From: Streptomyces violascens
GTDB taxonomy: Bacteria > Actinomycetota > Actinomycetes > Streptomycetales > Streptomycetaceae
Direction of reading: 5' to 3'
Length of the DNA: 64,000 nucleotides
NCBI RefSeq assembly: GCF_014649955.1
Contig: NZ_BMUA01000012.1
Coordinates: 1 to 64,000 of the forward strand
In this document: positions 57,828-64,000 of the stretch, piece by piece
Layout of the letters: each line of letters begins with the position of its first letter
Position numbering within the stretch: the first letter of the stretch is position 1
The notes under the pieces: generated by a model
Seen by the model: the letters and a program-made list of their open reading frames with translations, nothing else
Databases searched by the model: none
Told to the model about the DNA's origin: nothing
Program-made: the position numbers and the translations under genes

Positions 57828-57919
57828 GTTGTCCTAGTACCTTGGCCGCGAGGCGCTCTCCATCCTCATCGGGGCGCCATACGTATCAGGACGCAGTACT
57901 CATCGGGACTCACTAGGCG

Positions 57920-58273
57920 GTGCACGACATGTTGCTCACGGGATTCAGCCTTCTCACATCGCTGCTCTATCTCGCGATGCTCGTCATCGCCGTGGTGGCG
58001 CTGGGTTTCGCCGTCGTGGCCCGCGAGGACGCGTACCGCGCGGCGGACAAGCAGACGAAGCCGTTCTGGCTGATCATCCTGGGCATCACGGTCGTGGTGA
58101 ACCTGGTCGTGCCGGTGCTGTTCCTGCAGCTCGCCGGGCTCGTCGCCTCGATCGTGTTCATGGTGGACGTACGGCCCGCGATCCGGCAGGTCTCCGGCGG
58201 TGGCCGGGGCGGCCGGCGCGGCGGCGGCTCCAGCAGTGACGGTCCGTACGGGCCCTACAACGGCGGCCGGTAG
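57920..58273 (+). CDS. DUF2516 membrane protein
   Basis: A 117-residue protein with about three membrane helices (SLLTSLLYLAMLVIAVVALGFAVV, PFWLIILGITVVVNLVVPVL, QLAGLVASIVFMV) and a Gly/Arg/Ser tail, as in DUF2516. Function unknown. I kept the GTG start at 57920. The ATG three codons later is an alternative. Confidence 0.85.
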   Translation: MHDMLLTGFSLLTSLLYLAMLVIAVVALGFAVVAREDAYRAADKQTKPFWLIILGITVVVNLVVPVLFLQLAGLVASIVFMVDVRPAIRQVSGGGRGGRRGGGSSSDGPYGPYNGGR

Positions 58274-58292
58274 CCCCGAAGGAGCCCCGGCG

Positions 58293-59534
58293 TCAGTCCT
58301 CCGTGCGCTTGCGTTCCAGGAGGACCACCGCCACGTCGTCCGTCAGCTCGCCGCCGTTGAGCTCGCGGGCCCGGGTCACCGCCGCTTCGAGCAGTGACTC
58401 GCCGCGCAGCCCGGACGCCAGCTGGCTGTTGATCATTTCCAGCATGCCGTCCTGGCCGAGCCGCTGGCTGCCCTCGCCCGTGCGGCCTTCGATCAAGCCG
58501 TCGGTGTACATCAACAGGCCCCATTCCCGGCCGAGTTCGACCTGCCGGCGCGGCCAGCGGGCGCGCGGCAGCAGGCCGAGGGCCGGGCCGCCGTTCTCGT
58601 ACGGGAGCAGCTGCGCCCGGCCGCCGAGCGCGATCAGCGGTGAGGGGTGGCCGGCCAGGCAGAGGCCCGCGCTGCGGCCGTCCGGCGCGATGTCGACGGT
58701 GCACAGCGTCGCGAAGATCTCCTCGCTGTCGCGCTCGTGTTCCAGGACCTCCTGAAGGGTCGAGAGCAGCTGGTCCCCGCACAGGCCGGCCAGCGTCAAC
58801 GCCCGCCAGGCGATGCGGAGTTCGACCCCGAGGGCCGCCTCGTCGGGGCCGTGGCCGCAGACGTCGCCGATCATCGCGTGCACGGTTCCGTCCGGCGTAC
58901 GCACCGTGTCGTAGAAGTCGCCGCCGAGCAGCGCCCGGGAGCGGCCGGGGCGGTAGCGGGCCGCGAAGCGCAGGTCGGAACCGTCGAGCAGCGGGGTCGG
59001 GAGCAGCCCGCGCTCCAGGCGGGCGTTCTCCTGGGCGTGCAGCCGCGACTTGGCCAGCTTGTGCTGGGCGGTGTCCGCGCGCTTGCGCTCCACCGCGTAC
59101 CGGATGGCGCGGCTGAGCAGCCTGCCGTCCAGCTCGTCGCGGAACAGGTAGTCCTGTGCGCCGACCCGGACCGCCTCCGCCGCCCGCTCGGCGTGGGTGG
59201 ACGGGGTGAGGGCCAGCACGGCATGGCGCGGGGCCAGCCGGAGCAGATGGCGCAGAGCCGCGAGCTCGTCGTCCGGGTCGCGGCCGGGCAGCGCCAGGTC
59301 CAGGAGTATGCAGTGGACGTCGTCGGTGAGCAGCCGCTCGGCCTCGGTGAGATTGCGGGCGGTGCGGATCCGGACCCGGGTGCCCGCCGCGTCGAGGAGT
59401 TCGTGCACAGTGAAGGTGCCCGCCGGGTCGTCCTCGATGACCAGCAGGTTGAGCGGGCCGTCGACGGCGCTGCCCGTCTGGGGCTCCGGGGCGGCTCGCT
59501 GGTGCGGTACGGGTACGTGCTGGGATGCGGGCAT
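58293..59534 (-). CDS. Receiver domain-PP2C (RsbU/SpoIIE-type) phosphatase
   Basis: A 413-residue protein. The receiver domain (about 27-150) has NLLVIEDDP and phosphoacceptor Asp79 (ILLDLALPG). The SpoIIE/PP2C domain follows a helical linker, with GGDFYDTV, MIGDVCGHGPDEAA and LLMYTDGLIEGR for metal binding. It probably dephosphorylates an anti-sigma-factor antagonist when its receiver is phosphorylated. No kinase or antagonist is adjacent. I used the ATG at 59534, while a start at 59681 would add 49 residues. Confidence 0.9.
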   Translation of the reverse strand: MPASQHVPVPHQRAAPEPQTGSAVDGPLNLLVIEDDPAGTFTVHELLDAAGTRVRIRTARNLTEAERLLTDDVHCILLDLALPGRDPDDELAALRHLLRLAPRHAVLALTPSTHAERAAEAVRVGAQDYLFRDELDGRLLSRAIRYAVERKRADTAQHKLAKSRLHAQENARLERGLLPTPLLDGSDLRFAARYRPGRSRALLGGDFYDTVRTPDGTVHAMIGDVCGHGPDEAALGVELRIAWRALTLAGLCGDQLLSTLQEVLEHERDSEEIFATLCTVDIAPDGRSAGLCLAGHPSPLIALGGRAQLLPYENGGPALGLLPRARWPRRQVELGREWGLLMYTDGLIEGRTGEGSQRLGQDGMLEMINSQLASGLRGESLLEAAVTRARELNGGELTDDVAVVLLERKRTED

Positions 59535-59881
59535 CGTCGGTTCCGGAATCCTTCCCTCCCCCCGAGGGCACGGGGGTGCGCCGGTCGGCGCCCCACCAGC
59601 CGGGACCCTAGCGTCATCCACGGGCGTGGCGGAATGGCGTTCGGCGGTTGATCGCCCGGGGCCGGTTGGCATATGCCGCATGCCCTATTTGTCCGGGCCT
59701 CAGGAAGTTGCGGACTGCCCGTACCGCCAGTAAGCGATTGCCCGCCGGGTCTCCCCGGAGCTGCCCGGCCGGACGGCCCGGGGGTGTCCGGGCCGTCCGG
59801 CCGGAAGAGAAGGGCGAGCCGTACGGTGCCGCTACATGTCAGGGCGTACGGCGCCCTTGCTCGTCGGTGCGTACGGTGCCG
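59535..59881. other. Intergenic region with hairpin and duplicated 3' end
   Basis: These 347 bases hold no additional gene unless the phosphatase starts further upstream. It contains a 17-bp perfect inverted repeat (59765-59804) and a 36-bp imperfect copy (59821-59856) of the last codons of the NlpC/P60 gene. Confidence 0.6.
59765..59804 (-). terminator. Perfect 17-bp hairpin downstream of the NlpC/P60 gene
   Basis: CCGGCCGGACGGCCCGG (59765-59781) and CCGGGCCGTCCGGCCGG (59788-59804) are exact reverse complements with a 6-base loop. It begins 78 bases after the NlpC/P60 stop. No T-run follows. Confidence 0.75.
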
Positions 59882-59906
59882 CTACTTGTCGGGACGCACG
59901 ACGCCC
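59821..59906. repeat. 36-bp imperfect direct repeat (50-bp period)
   Basis: Bases 59821-59856 and 59871-59906 are identical at 31 of 36 positions. The second copy contains the last codons and stop of the NlpC/P60 gene (GVVRPDK-stop). The first copy, beyond the stop, still reads GAVRPDM-stop in the same orientation, pointing to a recent local tandem duplication. Confidence 0.8.
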
Positions 59907-60940
59907 AGGATCGGCATGGAGCCGGCCCCCGTGATCGTCACGGTCCGGCCGGGCCGGGGGGCGTGCACGATCGCGCCGTCGCCGATGTACATCCCGACAT
60001 GGGTGGCGTCGGCGAAGTAGATGATGAGGTCGCCGGGGCGCATGTCCTTGATCGCGACGTGCGGCAGCCGGGCCCACTGCTCCTGCGAGGTCCGCGGTAT
60101 CCCGCGCCCGGCCGCGATCCAGGCCTGGGAGGTGAGCCCCGAGCAGTCGAAGGTGTCGGGCCCGGCGGCACCCCAGACGTACCGCTTGCCGATCTGGTCG
60201 GTCGCGAACTTCACGGCCTTCTTGCCCTGCTCGCTCGCGCTGCTGTTGATCTCTTTCAGTATGCCGGTGCTCAGCCAGGCCGTCTGGGAGTCGAACTCCC
60301 TCTTCCGCTCCAGCTCGGCCAGGCGCTGCTTCTCCTGCTCCTTGAGCTGGTCCTGGAGCTTCTCGGCCGCCGTGATCTTCTCGGTGATGTCCTTCTTCGC
60401 GGCTTCCTTCTTGACCCGGTTGGCCTCCAGGTTCTTCCACTGGGCGGTGGCGTCCTTGCTGTACGCCGCCAAGTCGGCCTGCGTACGGTTCAGTTCGCCG
60501 AGCACGCCCTGGGCGGCCTGCTGGCCCTGGCGCAGCGCGTCGGCGCCGGTCAGGAACGTCTCCGGGTCACCGCTGAGCATCAGCTGTGCGCCGGGCGGCA
60601 GGCCGCCGTTGCGGTACTGCATCCGCGCGGTGGCGCCCGCCTGGTCCTTCAGGCGCTTGATCTTCTCCTGGCCCTTCACGATCTCCTGGGCCAGCTGCAC
60701 GATCTGCGCGGACTGCTGCTTGGTCTGCTCCTCGGCGAGGTTGTACGCGTCGGTGGCCGCGGCCGCCTGCCGGTACAGGTCGTCGATCTGCTTGCCCACT
60801 TCTTCGAGCGTCCTGGGCTGGGCCGGCGCGGTGGCCGACGGCGTAGGCGCCGGGTCGGCGAACGCCGTGCCCGGCACCGTCAACGCGGTCAAGGCGCACA
60901 CCAAGGCGATCGCGGCCGCCAAACGGTGCTGCTTCGGCAC
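59882..60940 (-). CDS. Secreted NlpC/P60 endopeptidase with coiled coil
   Basis: A 352-residue exported protein. The signal peptide ends near PGTAFA. A long coiled coil (about 40-220, Gln/Lys/Glu-rich) precedes an NlpC/P60 domain with TFDCSGLT (Cys266) and THVGMYIGDG. It is RipA-like and cuts peptidoglycan stem peptides, likely during division or sporulation. The GTG start at 60940 has GGAGGGGGAG 6 bases upstream. A 26-bp interrupted palindrome lies 58-83 bases upstream. Confidence 0.92.
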   Translation of the reverse strand: MPKQHRLAAAIALVCALTALTVPGTAFADPAPTPSATAPAQPRTLEEVGKQIDDLYRQAAAATDAYNLAEEQTKQQSAQIVQLAQEIVKGQEKIKRLKDQAGATARMQYRNGGLPPGAQLMLSGDPETFLTGADALRQGQQAAQGVLGELNRTQADLAAYSKDATAQWKNLEANRVKKEAAKKDITEKITAAEKLQDQLKEQEKQRLAELERKREFDSQTAWLSTGILKEINSSASEQGKKAVKFATDQIGKRYVWGAAGPDTFDCSGLTSQAWIAAGRGIPRTSQEQWARLPHVAIKDMRPGDLIIYFADATHVGMYIGDGAIVHAPRPGRTVTITGAGSMPILGVVRPDK

Positions 60941-61306
60941 TATGAACTCCCCCTCCAGCCGGCCCCGGCCCCACACCGGAACACCGGATACTCCATATGT
61001 GATTTACCGTCAGTAACATCACACTGCCGCGATGCTGCCACGGCCTCCGCCAAAACGACAGAGGCGCAAGGGCACCGAACGAGGCACATCCCCCTGCGCG
61101 TTCTTCCGCGCGTTCCGCTGTGTAGTGCTCTGTGTGGTGCTCTGCGCGGTCCTCTCCGCATTCCCTTTCGTCTGACGAACACCGGGCTCCACGCGTTCCG
61201 CCAGCCCCAGGGTTCACCCGTACGACGACGCGAACAACGCCCGAATTGGCCCGGACGTCACCTCGGCCGGATCGCGGGGCGCCCGCACCGGATCAGGAGG
61301 CCGGGC
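60941..61306. other. Upstream region of the NlpC/P60 gene
   Basis: These 366 bases contain no gene that I can support. Bases 60998-61023 form the interrupted palindrome. The remaining bases near the methyltransferase end (61050-61300) are GC-rich without obvious structure. Confidence 0.4.
60998..61023 (-). promoter_or_regulatory. Interrupted palindrome upstream of NlpC/P60 gene
   Basis: TGTGAT-N14-ATCACA, with inner TTAC and GTAA also in inverted order (TTACcgtcaGTAA), forms a near-palindrome of 26 bp, 58-83 bases before the NlpC/P60 start. It could bind a dimeric regulator, with a CRP-like or MtrA-like protein possible but unproven. Confidence 0.5.
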
Positions 61307-62101
61307 TCAACTGGGCGCAAGGGCGGCCCAGTTGACCGTCACCTCGCCCTGCCGCCAGCGCCGTACGCCGTCCACGACCGGCCAGTCGGCCGACAGATCC
61401 CGTACGGACTTGATCCACCGCTGCCGCGCGCCGAGGGAGGCGTACGGGGCGGCCGCCGCCCACGCCCGGTCGAAGTCGCGCAGGAAGGCGTGCACCGGCT
61501 CGCCCGGCACATTGCGGTGGATCAGCGCCTTCGGCAGCCGTTCGGCCAGGTCGGAGGGGCGCTCCAGGGAGCCGAGCCGGGTCGCGAAGGTCACCGTGCG
61601 GGGGCCGGAACGGTCGAGCGCGACCCAGACGTGGCGGCGGCCGATCTCGTCGCAGGTGCCCTCGACGAGCAGCCCGTCCGGCGCGAGCCGCGCGCACAGC
61701 CGGGCCCAGACGGCGGCCACCTCGCCCTCGTCGTACTGGCGCAGCACGTTCGCCGCGCGGATCAGCATCGGCGGCTCGGCCAGCGGCACCTCGAAGCCGC
61801 CGTGGCGGAAGGTGAGGCCCTCGCGCTCGTACGGCTTGGCGGCGGCGACCCGGGCCGGCTCGATCTCGATGCCGACCACCGAGACGGCGGGGGCGGCGGT
61901 GCGCAGGCGCTGGAGCAGCTCCACGGCGGTCCAGGGGGCGGCCCCGTACCCGAGGTCGACGGCGACCGGAGCGGGCGCGCGGCGCAGCGCGGCCCCGTGC
62001 GCGTCGGCGATCCAGCGGTCCATGCGGCGCAGCCGGTTCGGGTTGGTGGTGCCGCGCGTGACGGTGCCGACGGGGCGCTTCGCGGACGGAGGTGGAGCCA
62101 T
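61307..62101 (-). CDS. Class I SAM-dependent methyltransferase-like protein
   Basis: A 264-residue protein with a SAM-binding motif VAVDLGYGAAPWTAVELL and second strand VVGIEIEPARVAAA. The later parts (APDGLLVEGTCDEIGRRHVW) resemble small-molecule methyltransferases. Substrate unknown. The chosen ATG gives a normal start. It is divergent from mshA, with 259 bases between. Confidence 0.8.
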   Translation of the reverse strand: MAPPPSAKRPVGTVTRGTTNPNRLRRMDRWIADAHGAALRRAPAPVAVDLGYGAAPWTAVELLQRLRTAAPAVSVVGIEIEPARVAAAKPYEREGLTFRHGGFEVPLAEPPMLIRAANVLRQYDEGEVAAVWARLCARLAPDGLLVEGTCDEIGRRHVWVALDRSGPRTVTFATRLGSLERPSDLAERLPKALIHRNVPGEPVHAFLRDFDRAWAAAAPYASLGARQRWIKSVRDLSADWPVVDGVRRWRQGEVTVNWAALAPS

Positions 62102-62360
62102 AGGACGAGGGTAGGCGGCGGTTCGGCCCGGGTGGTCCGACGGTTCGGCGCGGACGCCACGACGGTTCCGTCCGAGCGTTTCCGCAGGCCCGTGCCGATG
62201 CCGAAGGCTCCGCCCGACGGGTCCGCCCCGGCGTATCCGGCAACATTTTGGCAAAGTGGAAATGAAAGGGCGGATTCCGGTGTTCGGGGCTTTGGAGGGG
62301 CGTGCCCGCATGCCCGCTCCGCGTCCGAAGGCAGTGCCCCGAGCCGAGGAGGGCCTCGAC

Positions 62361-63704
62361 GTGAGCCAGTACGTGTCCCGGTTCGCCGGCACCCTGGCGG
62401 GCCCGCCCAGGCTCCGGCTGCCCGGCGGCCACCGCAAGCCGCGCCGGGTCGCCATGCTCAGCGTCCACACCTCCCCGCTGCACCAGCCGGGGACGGGCGA
62501 CGCGGGCGGCATGAACGTGTACATCGTCGAGCTCGCCAAGCGCCTGGCCGCGATCAACATCGAGGTCGAGATCTTCACCCGGGCCACCGCCGGCGGCCTC
62601 GCGCCGACCGTCGAGATGTCGCCCGGGGTGCTGGTGCGGCACATCGACGCGGGGCCGTACGAGGGCCTCGCCAAGGAGGAGTTGCCGGCCCAGCTCTGTG
62701 CCTTCACGCACGGGGTCATGCAGGCGTGGGCCCACCACCGGCCCGGCTACTACGACCTGGTCCACTCCCACTACTGGCTCTCCGGGCACGTCGGCTGGCT
62801 CGCCGCCGAACGCTGGGGGGTGCCCCTCGTCCACGCCATGCACACCATGGCCAAGGTCAAGAACGCGGCGCTCGCCGAGGGCGACACCCCCGAGCCGGCC
62901 GCGCGGGTCATCGGCGAGACCCAGATCGTGAACGCGGCGGACCGGCTGATCGCCAACACCGCCGAGGAGGCCGACGAACTCGTCCGCTTCTACGAGGCCG
63001 ACCCCGGCAAGGTCGCCGTCGTCCACCCCGGTGTGAACCTCGACCGCTTCCGCCCGGCGGACGGCAGGACCGCGGCGCGGGACCGGCTCGGGCTGCCCCG
63101 GGACGCGTTCATCCCGGTCTTCGCGGGCCGCATCCAGCCGCTGAAGGCGCCGGACATCCTCCTGCGGGCGACGGCGGAGCTCCTGGAGCGCGACCCCTCC
63201 TTGCGCTCGCGGATGATCGTGCCGATCGTCGGCGGGCCTTCGGGCAGCGGCCTGGCCAAGCCGGAAGGCCTGCAGAAGCTGGCGGCCAAGCTCGGCATCT
63301 GTGACGTCGTACGGTTCAGACCACCGGTCGGCCAGGACCGGCTCGCGGACTGGTTCCGGGCGGCGTCCGTGCTGGTCATGCCCTCGTACAGCGAATCGTT
63401 CGGACTGGTCGCCATAGAGGCGCAGGCGGTCGGCACGCCGGTGGTCGCGGCGTCGGTCGGCGGGCTTCCGGTGGCGGTACGGGACGGGGTGACGGGGTTC
63501 CTGGTCCAGGGCCACGACCCCAAGGACTACGCGACCGCCCTGCGCCGCTTCGTCCAGGACCCCGCGCTGGTGCAGCGCATGGGCGGCGCGGCCGCCCGGC
63601 ACGCGCAGTCCTTCGGCTGGGGGACGGCGGCGTCGGCCACGGCGGACGTGTACACGGCGGCGATGGCCGAACACCGGCGGCGGGTCCGGTCGCATCACGG
63701 GTGA
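62361..63704 (+). CDS. mshA: D-inositol-3-phosphate glycosyltransferase MshA
   Basis: A 447-residue GT-B glycosyltransferase (GT4). The sequence from RKPRRVAMLSVHTSPLHQPG to YRRR-type end (EHRRRVRSHHG) closely resembles S. coelicolor MshA. Key motifs: GTGDAGGMNVYIVELA, LVHSHYWLSGHVGW, HTMAKVKNA, and the C-terminal E-x7-E PSYSESFGLVAIEAQAVG. It transfers GlcNAc to inositol-3-phosphate, the first step of mycothiol synthesis. The GTG at 62361 has GAGGAGGG 7 bases upstream, so a start 105 bases earlier was rejected. Confidence 0.95.
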   Translation: MSQYVSRFAGTLAGPPRLRLPGGHRKPRRVAMLSVHTSPLHQPGTGDAGGMNVYIVELAKRLAAINIEVEIFTRATAGGLAPTVEMSPGVLVRHIDAGPYEGLAKEELPAQLCAFTHGVMQAWAHHRPGYYDLVHSHYWLSGHVGWLAAERWGVPLVHAMHTMAKVKNAALAEGDTPEPAARVIGETQIVNAADRLIANTAEEADELVRFYEADPGKVAVVHPGVNLDRFRPADGRTAARDRLGLPRDAFIPVFAGRIQPLKAPDILLRATAELLERDPSLRSRMIVPIVGGPSGSGLAKPEGLQKLAAKLGICDVVRFRPPVGQDRLADWFRAASVLVMPSYSESFGLVAIEAQAVGTPVVAASVGGLPVAVRDGVTGFLVQGHDPKDYATALRRFVQDPALVQRMGGAAARHAQSFGWGTAASATADVYTAAMAEHRRRVRSHHG

Positions 63705-63751
63705 GGCGTCCGCCCCGGGTCGGGTGCGGGGGCTTCGCGTAGGCTCGCGGC

Positions 63752-64000
63752 ATGGCTGACGTGCGGCAGGTCATCGAAACGGCCCTCAAGGACGCGGAGC
63801 TCTCGTGGGAGTCCCCTGAGCCCGGTACGTATGTCGTGACCCTGCCGGGTACGCGCAAGCTCTCCACCACCTGCTCGCTGCGGGTCGGCGCGCACGCCCT
63901 CTCCGTGAACGCGTTCGTCGTGCGGCACCCCGACGAGAACGAGCCGGCCGTCCATCGCTGGCTCCTCGAACGCAACCTCCGCCTGTACGGGGTGAGTTAC
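63752..64000 (+). CDS. YbjN-like protein (partial, runs off the window)
   Basis: The first 83 codons of a gene cut off by the window end: MADVRQVIETALKDAELSWE, then TYVVTLPGTRKLSTTCSLRVGAHALSVNAFVVR. This matches YbjN/type III secretion chaperone-like actinobacterial proteins encoded just after mshA. TAGGCT lies 6 bases before the ATG, so transcription may be leaderless. Function unknown. Confidence 0.85.
   Translation, partial: MADVRQVIETALKDAELSWESPEPGTYVVTLPGTRKLSTTCSLRVGAHALSVNAFVVRHPDENEPAVHRWLLERNLRLYGVSY

Noticed and set aside
60941..61020. c-di-AMP (ydaO-type) riboswitch before the NlpC/P60 gene
   Set aside because: Streptomycete wall-hydrolase genes can carry this riboswitch, but the leader seen here is short and lacks its conserved core.
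59648..63304. 1218-codon open frame on the plus strand
   Set aside because: It is a shadow of the NlpC/P60, methyltransferase and mshA genes. Its translation is Arg/Pro/Ala-rich without motifs, while the genes on the other strand or frame have clear families and ribosome sites.
1..64000. CRISPR arrays, insertion sequences, tRNA genes
   Set aside because: No regularly spaced repeats with unique spacers, no transposase-like frames and no cloverleaf-like sequences with CCA/TTC-loop signatures were noticed on either strand. Detection by eye is limited, so a tRNAscan and ISfinder search would settle it.

Overview
The window is high-GC actinobacterial chromosome and almost certainly Streptomyces. 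It has very strong third-position GC bias, many GTG starts, mycothiol genes (mshA, mshD), a GlnR-type nitrogen regulator, the nickel regulator Nur and a WhiG anti-sigma factor of the RsiG type. From memory, the gene order matches the SCO412x-SCO420x core region of S. coelicolor. That match was not checked by any search, and the species is not identifiable from what is shown.

Layout. Bases 1-86 are the end of a 5S rRNA gene and its terminator, then a GNAT acetyltransferase. Bases 667-7940 hold a tightly packed minus-strand cluster resembling a stripped-down type IV secretion/conjugation machine: a two-helix small protein, a VirB8-like single-pass protein, a VirB6-like polytopic protein, an SCO6880-like protein, a VirB4-like ATPase and a VirD4-like protein without a Walker A motif. 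No relaxase, integrase or attachment site is present. A secreted protease, a receptor Ser/Thr kinase and a bifunctional lytic transglycosylase/NlpC enzyme follow (8359-12144). A PAP2 phosphatase, a flavin oxidase and a lipoprotein come next.

Bases 16231-30399 form a phosphate island: CsoR, a PhoU-like protein plus Pit, pstSCAB with a PHO box, a ppk-CHAD-Nudix operon, mshD, and a secreted 5'-nucleotidase with a candidate PHO box. Bases 30839-36402 carry a two-component system, an HtrA-like protease, a LacI regulator and GlnR, whose promoter region also contains a PHO-like element.

Bases 36677-51241 are housekeeping and envelope genes. They include a 26-residue cysteine-containing leader peptide in front of a thiosulfate sulfurtransferase, three translationally coupled membrane-anchored proteins of unknown function, a 33-residue membrane peptide, nitrobindin, Nur, YgfZ, D-aminoacyl-tRNA deacylase, the c-di-GMP-responsive anti-sigma factor RsiG, asparaginase and an Eis-like acetyltransferase. 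Bases 51319-64000 contain a quinone-oxidoreductase-like gene behind a SoxR box, a TetR regulator, a flavin monooxygenase with a divergent two-HTH Lrp regulator, an XRE regulator behind a perfect inverted repeat, an HBHA-like protein, a receiver-PP2C phosphatase, an NlpC/P60 hydrolase, mshA and the start of a YbjN-like gene.

Three long intergenic regions (about 18.4-18.9, 30.4-30.8 and 39.9-40.4 kb) share the same modular GC-rich repeat, and a piece of it also lies inside the VirD4-like coding region. No tRNA, insertion sequence, prophage or CRISPR array was seen.
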